In this document: positions 33,668 through 42,349 of the stretch, piece by piece
Layout of the letters: every line of letters begins with the position of its first letter
Position numbering within the stretch: the first letter of the stretch is position 1
Assembly: GCA_016219985.1 (NCBI GenBank)
Contig: JACRJO010000010.1
Location: 164,374 to 228,373, forward strand
DNA from: Sphingobacteriales bacterium
GTDB lineage: Bacteria > Bacteroidota > Bacteroidia > Chitinophagales > Chitinophagaceae
DNA: 64,000 bases
Reading direction: 5' to 3'
Made by a program: the position numbers and the translations under genes
The notes under the pieces: generated by a model
Seen by the model: the letters and a program-made list of their open reading frames with translations, nothing else
Told to the model about the DNA's origin: nothing
Databases searched by the model: none

Positions 33668-34723
33668 ATGAAAGGGTTACTTCGCAACAGTTTTGTGGTA
33701 AGTGTAGGGACAGGAATATCCTATTTCCTGTTATGGGCCCTGGCTATCCTTATTTCAGTGAATTACACGTTGAGCGAGTTCAAGACCGCTTATATGTATT
33801 CCTGCTGGTCGAACCTGTTTGGCTTTGCCGTCTGCCTGCTGCTTTTTCATGTGCTGCTTGTGATTATCCGGACAAGAAAACGGAAAGTACTCTGGGGTAT
33901 TGCCGCTGGTATACTGGTGTTGTTTCTTTTGTCTGTGGTTTACCAGGGCTGGCTCAAGCTGGGTATGCGCCTGGGTGCTTACCCGGTATTGGAGAAGGAG
34001 ATGTTTTCCAGCGGATATGTGATCCGCGGTGTTGTTTACCTGCTTTATGGCATTGCTTATTTTACCACAATCAAGTTGCTGTTGTATATTATCCGGTTGA
34101 ATCAGCACAACAGCCGACTGTTGCTGGAGAAAAAGACGGCTGAGCTCAGTTTTTTAAAATCGCAGACGAATCCGCATTTTCTGTTTAATACGTTGAATAA
34201 TCTCTATGGATCAGCGGTACAGGGCTCTTCACAAACGGCCGATGCGATTCTGCGGTTGTCGGAGATTCTCCGGTTTATGCTATATGAATCGGATCAGGCC
34301 TTTATCCCGGTGGGGAAGGAGCTGAAGATCATCCGGGAGTATATCGAACTGGAGCGCATGCGGTATGATCAGACACTGATGATTACAATGGAAGCGGAAA
34401 TCGATGACGAACAACGGCTCATTCCGCCCTTGTTACTGATGCCGCTGGTTGAGAATGCGTTCAAGCATGGTGTGTCGGATACACTGGAGCATCCGTTCAT
34501 TCATATCCGGCTGCAGGTGCTGTCTTCCTCCATTCGTTTTGAAGTCAGGAATTCCAAAAGCAGTGCAGTCCGTGACAACGAGTCGAACGGGCGGATCGGG
34601 TTGGGTAACCTGCGCCGTCAGCTTGAGTTGTTATTTGCAGAGTATTCACTGGATATAACGGACGAGCCTGCTTCTTATTCTGTCAAACTCTTTATAAACC
34701 TGAACAAGCATGCAACAGTATAA
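33668..34723 (+). CDS. LytS-type sensor histidine kinase, pair 2
   Basis: A 351-residue kinase with four membrane segments in the first 150 residues and a His_kinase domain with LKSQTNPHFLFNTLNN (phospho-acceptor His) and LVENAFKHG in the ATPase part. It overlaps its regulator by 14 bases, so they are translationally coupled. The input signal is unknown. Confidence 0.9.
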   Translation: MKGLLRNSFVVSVGTGISYFLLWALAILISVNYTLSEFKTAYMYSCWSNLFGFAVCLLLFHVLLVIIRTRKRKVLWGIAAGILVLFLLSVVYQGWLKLGMRLGAYPVLEKEMFSSGYVIRGVVYLLYGIAYFTTIKLLLYIIRLNQHNSRLLLEKKTAELSFLKSQTNPHFLFNTLNNLYGSAVQGSSQTADAILRLSEILRFMLYESDQAFIPVGKELKIIREYIELERMRYDQTLMITMEAEIDDEQRLIPPLLLMPLVENAFKHGVSDTLEHPFIHIRLQVLSSSIRFEVRNSKSSAVRDNESNGRIGLGNLRRQLELLFAEYSLDITDEPASYSVKLFINLNKHATV

Positions 34724-35414
34724 GTGTATCATCGTGGAGGATGAGCCTCTGGCCACCGGGCTGCTGAAGAATTATATACAACGGGTCGGTCACCTCAGCC
34801 TGATCGGGGAGTTCCGGGATGCCATCTGTGCCGGTAAGTTTCTGCAGGAACAGGAGGCGGATATCATGTTTCTGGATATTCATTTGCCCGAATTAAAAGG
34901 GGTTGATTTTCTTCGTACCCTTACCCGTAAGCCGTTTGTTATTCTGACCACGGCTTATCATGAATATGCCATTGAGGGCTTTGAGTTAAATGTGACCGAT
35001 TACCTGCTGAAACCTTTTTCGTTTGACCGTTTTATGCTTTCGGTCAACCGTGTTACCAATCAGATAGTGGCCAATAAGGCCGTTGCAACCGGACATGCCG
35101 GGACCCCCACTTGTCTTTACTTAAACATTGACCGGCGTAAGGTCAGGGTGAATTTTGAGGAGATACTCTATATCGAGAGCAGCCGGGAATATGTAAAAAT
35201 CCACAGCAGTAAGGGGATGTTTATGTCCAAGATGACCACGCATGAGCTGGAGCAACATCTCCCCAAAGCCCGGTTCCGGCGGATTCATCGTTCATTTATT
35301 ATCGCAATCAGTAAAGTGGAATCATTCAGTAAGGAGTATGTGGAAATAAGCGGCAAACGGATCCCTATAGGCGGCGGGTACAAGAAGAATATTTCATTGA
35401 TAAACGAAAACTAA
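34710..35414 (+). CDS. LytTR response regulator, pair 2
   Basis: A 234-residue regulator with receiver (Asp56 in FLDIHLPEL, Lys in LLKPF) and a LytTR domain (YIESSREYVKIH near residue 150, RRIHRSFIIAISKVE near residue 190). It probably binds the TAGAC repeats at 33567-33612 and 35869-35894, which would make it autoregulatory and place it upstream of the Crp/Fnr gene. That link is inferred from spacing and position. Confidence 0.9.
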   Translation: MQQYKCIIVEDEPLATGLLKNYIQRVGHLSLIGEFRDAICAGKFLQEQEADIMFLDIHLPELKGVDFLRTLTRKPFVILTTAYHEYAIEGFELNVTDYLLKPFSFDRFMLSVNRVTNQIVANKAVATGHAGTPTCLYLNIDRRKVRVNFEEILYIESSREYVKIHSSKGMFMSKMTTHELEQHLPKARFRRIHRSFIIAISKVESFSKEYVEISGKRIPIGGGYKKNISLINEN

Positions 35415-35962
35415 TACGGTTGTTTAACATGCCGTTTAGCCCGCATCAAATAAAATAGGGTACTTTAACAACAGACTGAGAAATAAATGTAAAATAGCAG
35501 GACATACAATTTGTCTTATTCCTGATGTACGCCCATTCTTAGTATGGCTTAAAAGTTAAACTATTTCTTTCCAATTGTACCGTTTTTTTGTCGGCTAGCG
35601 GGGCAGCGGCCGAAGCTGCTCACTGACAACGACGCTTTTTAGAAAACAGCAGGCCAGAAAAGCTGGGAGCAAGGAAGATTACCCCCCATCTATGGCCGGG
35701 TTAATCATCCGCAAACTCTGGAGAAAACTGAACGCTGCCACCGGGGCATGAAAATGTGGTAAGGCCGGATAGAATACCGGAAGCTTAGCTATTTGTTTAC
35801 AGGGCACATAAGAATGGGAGCCTGACCCTTTCTGAACGGACTGAATTCCGCCTGAGCCTGTATGTTTATAGACGGGAACCGATTTTTTGTAGACGATGGT
35901 AGCCGTTTAATAGCTTCTCTGAGTACTGTATGAATTTGTGTACTAAATTGACGCCTTATTTT
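35415..35962. other. Intergenic region between LytTR pair 2 and the Crp/Fnr gene
   Basis: A 548-base noncoding region. Its right end carries the TAGAC pair listed separately. The rest shows no gene or clear repeat to me. Confidence 0.4.
35869..35894 (+). promoter_or_regulatory. TAGAC direct repeat upstream of the Crp/Fnr gene
   Basis: TAGAC at 35869 and 35890, exactly 21 bp apart, repeats the arrangement upstream of LytTR pair 2. It lies 70-95 bases before the Crp/Fnr start. Confidence 0.55.
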
Positions 35963-36541
35963 ATGCAAAAATTATTATTTGATTTTATTACTAAATATGT
36001 TTCGCTGACAGAGGAAGAGAAGAATGCCATTGTTTCTCTGGACATATTTCGCTCTGTAAAAAAAGGAACGATTTTACTCAAAGAAGGTCAGCGATCTAAA
36101 GACAGCTACTTTGTTCTGAAAGGGTGTATCCGGACTTATTATGTAGTGGATTGTGAAGAGAAAACAACTGCTTTCCACACAGAAATGGAAGCATTGACAC
36201 CTCTTTGTGTAATTAATAATGCACCTTCCACGTATTATATCAGTTGCCTGGAAGATACTGTACTTACCATTTCAAATGCGGATATGGAGGCTGCGATTAA
36301 CCGTAAATTCCCAAAGTTTGACACCCTGTGCAAAATGATGTCGGAAGAGATTTTAGCCAGGCAACAATTTGACTTTGACGAATTTAAAACTTCTTCACCT
36401 GAGCAAAGGTATTTGAGTTTACTGCAGAGGAGACCTGACCTTGTTCAGCGTGTTCCGCAGCACCAATTAGCCAATTATTTGGGTATACAACCCCAGTCAT
36501 TAAGCCGGTTACGGGCAAGACTGGTTAAAAAAAATCGGTGA
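35963..36541 (+). CDS. Crp/Fnr-family transcriptional regulator
   Basis: About 192 residues from the ATG at 35963; an ATG at 35930 would add 11 residues. The N-terminal cyclic-nucleotide-binding-type domain (GTILLKEGQRSKDSYFVLKGC) is followed by a C-terminal helix-turn-helix (QHQLANYLGIQPQSLSRLR). No iron-sulfur cysteine cluster of the Fnr type is seen at the N-terminus. The gene ends 10 bases before a 5-4-5 palindrome in the promoter of the TonB receptor operon, the likely target. Confidence 0.9.
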   Translation: MQKLLFDFITKYVSLTEEEKNAIVSLDIFRSVKKGTILLKEGQRSKDSYFVLKGCIRTYYVVDCEEKTTAFHTEMEALTPLCVINNAPSTYYISCLEDTVLTISNADMEAAINRKFPKFDTLCKMMSEEILARQQFDFDEFKTSSPEQRYLSLLQRRPDLVQRVPQHQLANYLGIQPQSLSRLRARLVKKNR

Positions 36542-36551
36542 ACCTCATTTC

Positions 36552-36596
36552 TTAACTTAAGTGAACGGGTTCAGGGAACTGCGCATGCTAACTTTG
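36552..36596 (+). promoter_or_regulatory. Promoter with 5-4-5 palindrome, TonB receptor operon
   Basis: TTAAC-TTAA-GTGAA (36552-36565) is a near-perfect palindrome with Fnr-type 5-4-5 geometry, and TAACTTTG (36589-36596) is a perfect -7 element. The operator start lies 37 bp before the -7 start, which places its centre near -41.5. The same layout with the same spacing is at 40195-40239. Confidence 0.6.
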
Positions 36597-36961
36597 CATA
36601 ATCATTTATAAACAGATCTATGGAGCACAGGTAGACGAATGAGAATTTACTGAACCATTTTGATCTGAACAGAAAAGTTCGCTAAAAATGATTTTCCGGA
36701 GCAGAGAGAATATAAATGCGACCATCATCTTCCGGAGTGTATTTCGCTCTTGCTGATTTTCTTATGTTTAGTTTATTCCCTGTTTCATACTGTACTATCA
36801 GTTTGACCCCATCGACTGATTAAGTAACCGCTATGAAATTCCGGAGATCAACGAGGACTCGGAACAGGTGGCCGGATTAAAAAATGGAATGTATGCGGAC
36901 GCTTTCCTTCTTTTATTTAACAACTATTTTATCCTGAACGAAAATTTAAACAAGTAGTATT
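36597..36961 (+). other. Long leader with a short coding remnant
   Basis: About 365 bases lie between the -7 element and the TonB receptor. Near the end, an open frame without ATG (about 36820-36958) reads SNRYEIPEINEDSEQV to LNENLNK and stops just before the receptor gene. It looks like the tail of a lost gene. Nothing else is seen. Confidence 0.3.
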
Positions 36962-39292
36962 ATGAAGATCAGAAAAGCAGTGAATGTTCTGTTATTGCTT
37001 TCATTATTCGGCAACGTCCAGCACGCCAACGGACAAAAGAACTACAGCATCAGCGGAACGATTAAAAATTACCATAGCGGAGAGTTCATTATTGGCGCAA
37101 GTATTAAGGTTCTAAACACCAATTATGGGACCACATCAAATGAGTATGGCTTTTACAGCCTTTCATTAGTACCCGATAGCTACCAGGTCGTGTATAGTGC
37201 TATTGGTAAAATGCCGGATACCTTCATGATTCATTTGACAGGTGACCTGGTACAGGATATTAAACTGAAGGAGTCTGATTACACGTTAACTGCAGTTACC
37301 GTGGTCAGCAGCAAAGCATCCGGACGTTTTGTTACCGGCTCTCAAATGGGGATCGAGAAAATATCGGTGCAGGAAGCAAAAAATATTCCGGTCATATTTG
37401 GAGAAAAGGATCTGTTGAAAACCATTCAGTTGCTGCCAGGTATTAAAGCGGCAGGTGATGGCAACAGCGGCCTTTTTGTCAGAGGCGGAAGCACTGACCA
37501 GAATCAAATGATATTGGACGAGGCCAATATTTACAATGCCGCACATTTGTTTGGTTTCTTTTCTACATTCAACAGTGATGCCATTAAGGATATAGCCGTT
37601 TATAAAGGAGGCATGCCGGCACAATATGGGGGAAGATTAAGCAGTGTGCTGGATGTGCGAATGAATGAAGGGAACAATCAGCATGCCAATGTGAGTGGCA
37701 GTGTGGGGCTTGTCAGCGGGAAGCTGAGTATTGAAGGTCCTGTTCAAAAAGACAAGTCCTCTTTTTTAATTACCGGGAGAAGAACCTATGTAGATTTCCT
37801 GCTTAAAGCGGATGACAAATACAAGGATAATCAACTGTATTTCTATGATTTGAACGCCAAGCTGAACTACGAACCTGGCAAAAAGGATAAGCTTTATCTG
37901 AGTGGTTATTTCGGGAAAGACGTGTTAGGGTTTAATAATCAGTTTACCACCAACTGGGGAAACGGGACCGGAACATTGCGTTGGAATCATATTTTCAGCA
38001 AGCGGGTATTTTTAAATACTTCGGTTATATTCAGTAATTATAATTATGCGTTTAAGGTTAAAAACGGCACGAATGATATCAGCATATTTTCACAGATCCG
38101 GGATTGGAATTTAAAGCAGGATTACCAGTACAGCATCAACAATAAAAACAATCTGCGATTTGGCTGGTCTGTTATTTATCACATAATCCGCCCCGGGGAA
38201 ATTACCAGTAATGCGACTTCCAGTATCAACGATAAAGTGCAGGATAAGCGATACTCTTGTGAGAATGCAGTTTATGCAAGCAATGTCTTTAAAGCCGGTA
38301 AACACCTGACACTGACATATGGGTCAAGACTGAGTGCTTTTACCGTATTGGGTGGGGGCGGTTTTTTCAGGTTCGATGATAGGGGAAATATTATTGACAC
38401 CACTGTTTATGCAAAAGGGGAAGTGGTAAAAAAGTATTACAACCTGGAGCCGCGAATTTCCCTTGGCTATATGCTCAATACGAATACATCAGTCAAGGCT
38501 GCCTATACCCGCAATGCTCAGTATATGCACCAGATAACCAATTCGAATGGATCAAATCCGCTGGACAAATGGGCCAGTACCAGTAATATAATCAGGCCCC
38601 AGCTAAGTAACCAGTTCAGTGTGGGGTATTATACGAATATCATGAAAAGCGCCTACGAATTTACGGCTGAAGCCTATTATAAGGAAATGGAGCATGTGCT
38701 GGATTACAGAAACGGAGCCGACTTGTTTTTAAATGAAACCATTGAAGCACAATTACTTTTTGGGAAAGGCAGAGCTTATGGTATAGAATTTATGCTGAAG
38801 AAAAAGGCAGGAAGGCTTTCTGGCTGGATCAGTTATACATTAAGTAAGTCAGAAAGAAGAATTAATGGGATCAATCAGAATGAATGGTACAATGCAGCGC
38901 AGGACAGAACACACGACTTATCTATTGTTGCCATCTATCAGTTAAATAAGAAGTGGACCCTTAGCGGGAATTTTGTTTACTATACGGGCAATGCGGTTAC
39001 ATTTCCTGCCGGTAAGTACCAGGTAGACGGACAGACGGCATATTATTATAACAGCAGAAACGCTGACCGCATGCCGGATTACCACCGGATGGATTTCGGC
39101 GCTTCAAAACAATTGAAGAAAACAAAAAAATGGACGAGGGAGCTGGTGTTTAGCTTATACAATGTTTATGGCAGACAGAATGCTTATACCATCAATTTCC
39201 GCGACAGTAAGAACGACCCCAATGTGACGGAAATAGTGAAAACGAGCTTATTCCGCTGGGTTCCATCCGTCTCTTACAATTTTAAATTTTAA
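36962..39292 (+). CDS. TonB-dependent outer-membrane receptor
   Basis: A 776-residue outer-membrane receptor. After a signal peptide (about residues 1-24) comes a carboxypeptidase-regulatory-like domain (about 27-110), then the plug with the short segment KDLLKTIQLLPGI and LFVRGGSTDQNQ near residues 150-180, then the barrel ending VPSVSYNFKF with a terminal Phe. It is not of the SusC type, which is longer and has a SusD partner; instead it is followed by a DUF4249 lipoprotein, a common pairing. The substrate is unknown. Confidence 0.9.
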   Translation: MKIRKAVNVLLLLSLFGNVQHANGQKNYSISGTIKNYHSGEFIIGASIKVLNTNYGTTSNEYGFYSLSLVPDSYQVVYSAIGKMPDTFMIHLTGDLVQDIKLKESDYTLTAVTVVSSKASGRFVTGSQMGIEKISVQEAKNIPVIFGEKDLLKTIQLLPGIKAAGDGNSGLFVRGGSTDQNQMILDEANIYNAAHLFGFFSTFNSDAIKDIAVYKGGMPAQYGGRLSSVLDVRMNEGNNQHANVSGSVGLVSGKLSIEGPVQKDKSSFLITGRRTYVDFLLKADDKYKDNQLYFYDLNAKLNYEPGKKDKLYLSGYFGKDVLGFNNQFTTNWGNGTGTLRWNHIFSKRVFLNTSVIFSNYNYAFKVKNGTNDISIFSQIRDWNLKQDYQYSINNKNNLRFGWSVIYHIIRPGEITSNATSSINDKVQDKRYSCENAVYASNVFKAGKHLTLTYGSRLSAFTVLGGGGFFRFDDRGNIIDTTVYAKGEVVKKYYNLEPRISLGYMLNTNTSVKAAYTRNAQYMHQITNSNGSNPLDKWASTSNIIRPQLSNQFSVGYYTNIMKSAYEFTAEAYYKEMEHVLDYRNGADLFLNETIEAQLLFGKGRAYGIEFMLKKKAGRLSGWISYTLSKSERRINGINQNEWYNAAQDRTHDLSIVAIYQLNKKWTLSGNFVYYTGNAVTFPAGKYQVDGQTAYYYNSRNADRMPDYHRMDFGASKQLKKTKKWTRELVFSLYNVYGRQNAYTINFRDSKNDPNVTEIVKTSLFRWVPSVSYNFKF

Positions 39293-39307
39293 ACCATTAA
39301 TCATAAC

Positions 39308-40108
39308 ATGATGAATAAAATATTTTCAATCCCGTTCGTGGCCTTCCTTTTATTTTCATTAACCGGCTGCGAAAAGGTAATATCCCTGGATTTAAACACT
39401 ACGGCTCCGGTTATTGTGGTTGATGGGCACGTAAGCAATCAAGCAGCAACAGGAAGTATAGTAAGGCTGTCGTACACAAATAAAGTACAATCCGATCATA
39501 CCATTGTACCCGTAACCGGTGCTGCGGTTACCATTCAGGAGGATAATGGAACAGTATATGCATTGCCGGAAGTGTCAGCTGGTGTGTACCGGAATGAGGC
39601 ATTGGTTGGTGTAACCGGCAGAACATACCATTTGAAAATAGTAACAAATGGGGTTACCCTTACTGCCAGTTCTAAGATGCCGGTCATGGTAAATGTAGAT
39701 TCGCTGGTGGTGGAAGATTTCCCCAATTTCGGCAAAACAGTAAAAGTGGTCACTCCCTACTACAATGATCCGGCAGGGCGGGGCAATAATTATAATTTGG
39801 TATTGTTTAAAAACGGGAGACTGATCAAGGATGTTTTTGCCTATGATGATGCGTTTATTGATGGCCGGAAAGTCACTTTCCCTTTAATCTATTCGAGAGA
39901 GAGTGATGAGTTTAAAAAAGGGGATGTCATTGAGGTGGTGATGAATTGTATAGACGCCGCCAATTATAAGTATTGGTTTAGTTTTAGTCAATCGTCAAAC
40001 GGAAGCCCTGTCGCAATACCCGATAATCCGGTCAGTAATATTGAGGGAAATGCAATCGGTGTATTTGGTGCTGCTACCTGTCAGAAAAGAGCGGTTATAA
40101 TCCCATAG
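39308..40108 (+). CDS. DUF4249 lipoprotein
   Basis: A 266-residue lipoprotein with signal LTGC (Cys21). The segments EKVISLDLNTTAPVIVVDG and GAAVTIQEDNG are typical of DUF4249 proteins that accompany TonB receptors. It is beta-rich and probably sits at the cell surface as an accessory of the upstream receptor, from which it is separated by 15 bases. Confidence 0.8.
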   Translation: MMNKIFSIPFVAFLLFSLTGCEKVISLDLNTTAPVIVVDGHVSNQAATGSIVRLSYTNKVQSDHTIVPVTGAAVTIQEDNGTVYALPEVSAGVYRNEALVGVTGRTYHLKIVTNGVTLTASSKMPVMVNVDSLVVEDFPNFGKTVKVVTPYYNDPAGRGNNYNLVLFKNGRLIKDVFAYDDAFIDGRKVTFPLIYSRESDEFKKGDVIEVVMNCIDAANYKYWFSFSQSSNGSPVAIPDNPVSNIEGNAIGVFGAATCQKRAVIIP

Positions 40109-40194
40109 CTGAAACAGGTGCCGCAGATCCGTTTATAGTAAATGCGGGTGTCGCCCGTCAGGCATCAGTGTAAATGAAGCCCGGCTTTCATTTA

Positions 40195-40239
40195 TTAACT
40201 TAAGCGAATGATTTAGTATGGTTCGCTGCTCTGGATTTG
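40195..40239 (+). promoter_or_regulatory. Promoter with 5-4-5 palindrome, second copy
   Basis: TTAAC-TTAA-GCGAA (40195-40208) lies 37 bp before TGGATTTG (40232-40239), a 7-of-8 match to the -7 consensus. Sequence and spacing repeat the arrangement ahead of the TonB receptor gene. It drives the gene starting at 40269. Confidence 0.55.
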
Positions 40240-40268
40240 CCGGATCATAAAATCATAATCAGTAAACG

Positions 40269-40886
40269 ATGAGAAAGAAAGGTTTATATGTTGTACTCGT
40301 GTTGGTCTTTACAGGCTGTTTGCAGGTAAAAGGCCAGGTCGGCAAGCGGGACAGTGTTTTCAAAAGGTGGTATATCGGAAGTTCACTCCTAATGTTGGGT
40401 AATTTCGATAAAGTAAATAGTCCGGAGTATGTTCAGTTAAATATCGGATATCGGCTAACACCTAAAGATGTAGTTTCGTTTGAGTTCAAGCGCTCCATTT
40501 ATTCCTGGCCAATCGGTATTCCGTTTGGCCCCTCCTTTGACGGACCCGGACTTAATTATCCCGGGCATGCACGCATACTGGCCCCCACATTGGCCTACCA
40601 GCATATTTGGTGGAAAGGTGTCTATACATCCGTTTTCGCGTTAAATGCGTTTGAAAAATACCTGGATGAGCAAAACAAGAAGATCGGGAATGGATTTACG
40701 TTATACCTGAATTTCCATTTGGGTTACCAGTTTCAGTTTTTTAAAAACCGGTTCTTTTTTGAACCGGCAATTGGCTGTAGCTATTGGCCGCTACGAACGA
40801 ATGTACCACAGTCATTTAAGGAGAAGGAAAGCCGGTGGCCCAATTATTTTATTCAGCCCGGGCTTCATTTTGGATTTAATTTTTAA
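40269..40886 (+). CDS. Secreted protein, probable small outer-membrane barrel
   Basis: A 205-residue exported protein with a signal peptide ending near residue 22 (KGQ). The mature part has alternating hydrophobic and polar strands and ends HFGFNF with terminal Phe, which suits a small outer-membrane barrel. It is controlled by the same kind of promoter as the TonB receptor. No name can be given. Confidence 0.55.
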   Translation: MRKKGLYVVLVLVFTGCLQVKGQVGKRDSVFKRWYIGSSLLMLGNFDKVNSPEYVQLNIGYRLTPKDVVSFEFKRSIYSWPIGIPFGPSFDGPGLNYPGHARILAPTLAYQHIWWKGVYTSVFALNAFEKYLDEQNKKIGNGFTLYLNFHLGYQFQFFKNRFFFEPAIGCSYWPLRTNVPQSFKEKESRWPNYFIQPGLHFGFNF

Positions 40887-41078
40887 GCATTTGAGCGGGA
40901 TCACCGGGTTTTTAAAGCAGCAGGCTGTGCTTGTAGTCCTGCCCGGTCCCCAAAAGTACAATTGTGTATAGGCGGGAGAAGATCCACAGAGTTAGCTGAA
41001 CAACAGTTATTAAGATCATTCGGGCCCTGGCAGCATAGTCGGGTATATACATTGTAAAGAGGCTTATTTTTTAAAAAA

Positions 41079-41111
41079 ATACCGAACGGTATATATAAAT
41101 TCCTATTTTTG
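41079..41111 (+). promoter_or_regulatory. tetR promoter and operator
   Basis: The palindrome ATACCGAACGGTAT (41079-41092) lies just upstream of a perfect -7 element TATTTTTG (41104-41111), which is only 7 bases before the ATG. The operator covers the -33 region, as expected for autorepression. A leaderless or nearly leaderless mRNA is likely. Confidence 0.65.
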
Positions 41112-41118
41112 CCCCCGG

Positions 41119-41721
41119 ATGAGTGAAAAATTATCTAAATCTGAAAGAACCCGTCAGTTCATTATTGAGAAAACAGCCCCAGTTTTCAATGAAAAGGGCT
41201 TTGCCGGTACATCTGTTACCGATCTGACAAAGGCCACGGGGCTTACAAAAGGGAGCATTTACGGGAACTTTGCCGATAAGGATGCAGTAGCGGTGGCTGC
41301 CTTTGACTTTAATTTTAACCGGGTTACTGAATATATGAAGGCGAGGATCCTGGCAAAGGATAATGCGGTAGACCGGCTGCTGGCCTATCCTGCGGTATAC
41401 CGGGATTTTCTAAGGATTCCTTTTTTAAAACCTGGCTGTCCGATACTGAATACCTCCACGGAAGCAGATGATACCCATCCTTTATTAAAAGAGAAAGCCG
41501 CATCGGCCCTGGCTTTCTGGAAAAAATCAATTGAAAACCAGGTAATGCGGGGAATATCCAGGGGGGAGATCAGGAAGGACGTCAGCCCGGCGACTGTGGC
41601 GGTGATCATGATGTCGATGATCGAAGGGGCTATCATGCAGGCTAAAGTAACCGGACGGGCCACAGAATTAAGGATTGCTATGGATTTTTTAGCCTCCTGG
41701 ATTGAGGGGCTGAGGAAGTAA
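41119..41721 (+). CDS. TetR/AcrR-family transcriptional regulator
   Basis: A 200-residue repressor with an N-terminal helix-turn-helix (TSVTDLTKATGLTKGSIYGNFADKD) and a helical ligand-binding domain. Operators ATACCGAACGGTAT and ATACCGATCGGTAT flank the gene, so it likely represses itself and the downstream thioesterase operon. The ligand is unknown. Confidence 0.9.
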   Translation: MSEKLSKSERTRQFIIEKTAPVFNEKGFAGTSVTDLTKATGLTKGSIYGNFADKDAVAVAAFDFNFNRVTEYMKARILAKDNAVDRLLAYPAVYRDFLRIPFLKPGCPILNTSTEADDTHPLLKEKAASALAFWKKSIENQVMRGISRGEIRKDVSPATVAVIMMSMIEGAIMQAKVTGRATELRIAMDFLASWIEGLRK

Positions 41722-41742
41722 ATATTTTTTTTGCCTAATAAT

Positions 41743-41756
41743 ATACCGATCGGTAT
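41743..41756 (+). promoter_or_regulatory. TetR operator upstream of the thioesterase operon
   Basis: ATACCGATCGGTAT, part of the 16-bp perfect palindrome 41742-41757, differs from the first operator at one position. It lies 108 bases before the thioesterase gene. Confidence 0.65.
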
Positions 41757-41863
41757 AAAATAAATTTCAATTTGACTCTGATCTATATCCCTAAAGATAT
41801 AGGGATTGTAGGAGCCTTTGAAGTAAATGCTTGTTTAAGTAATTAAAACTTATGTGAACTACT

Positions 41864-42349
41864 ATGCCTGAATTTAAAAAAATCCTGCAAAGCAATATGA
41901 AGGTCCGCTTTCACGATTGTGATCCGTTTAACCATCTGAATAACTCCAGGTATATCGACTATATCATTGCAGCAAGGGGGGATCAGCTGTTGGAGAATTA
42001 CGGCCTTGATATTTATAAAATGGCCCGGCAGCAGGGTATCGGATGGGTAACAGCTCAAACGGAGATTTCCTATTTATCCCCCGCCACCCTGATGGAAGAA
42101 GTGGTTATTGAAACGCAGCTCCTGAGTTTTGGTGCCAGGAGCCTGTTATTTGAGGCCAGGATGTGGAACGATAGTAATACGGAGTTAAAGGCCGTGTTAT
42201 GGGGTAAACTGGTCCATTTTAACCTGCTTACACAGAAGAGTCAGCAACATACGGATGAACTGATGAATTTCTTTTCCGAAGTGGTTAGTCCCTTACCGGA
42301 GGAAATGAATTTTGAATCAAGGGTAAAATCATTAAAACAAAACGCATGA
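41864..42349 (+). CDS. 4HBT-fold acyl-CoA thioesterase
   Basis: A 161-residue hotdog-fold protein. The HDCDPFNHLNNSRY segment near residue 20 contains the catalytic Asp typical of 4-hydroxybenzoyl-CoA thioesterase relatives. It hydrolyses an acyl-CoA in the cytoplasm; the acyl group is unknown. It overlaps the next gene by 4 bases (ATGA) and leads the operon downstream of the second TetR operator. Confidence 0.85.
   Translation: MPEFKKILQSNMKVRFHDCDPFNHLNNSRYIDYIIAARGDQLLENYGLDIYKMARQQGIGWVTAQTEISYLSPATLMEEVVIETQLLSFGARSLLFEARMWNDSNTELKAVLWGKLVHFNLLTQKSQQHTDELMNFFSEVVSPLPEEMNFESRVKSLKQNA

Noticed and set aside
33556..34143. Plus-strand frame of 195 codons overlapping the LytTR kinase
   Set aside because: It lies inside the membrane part of the kinase in another frame and has no family signature.
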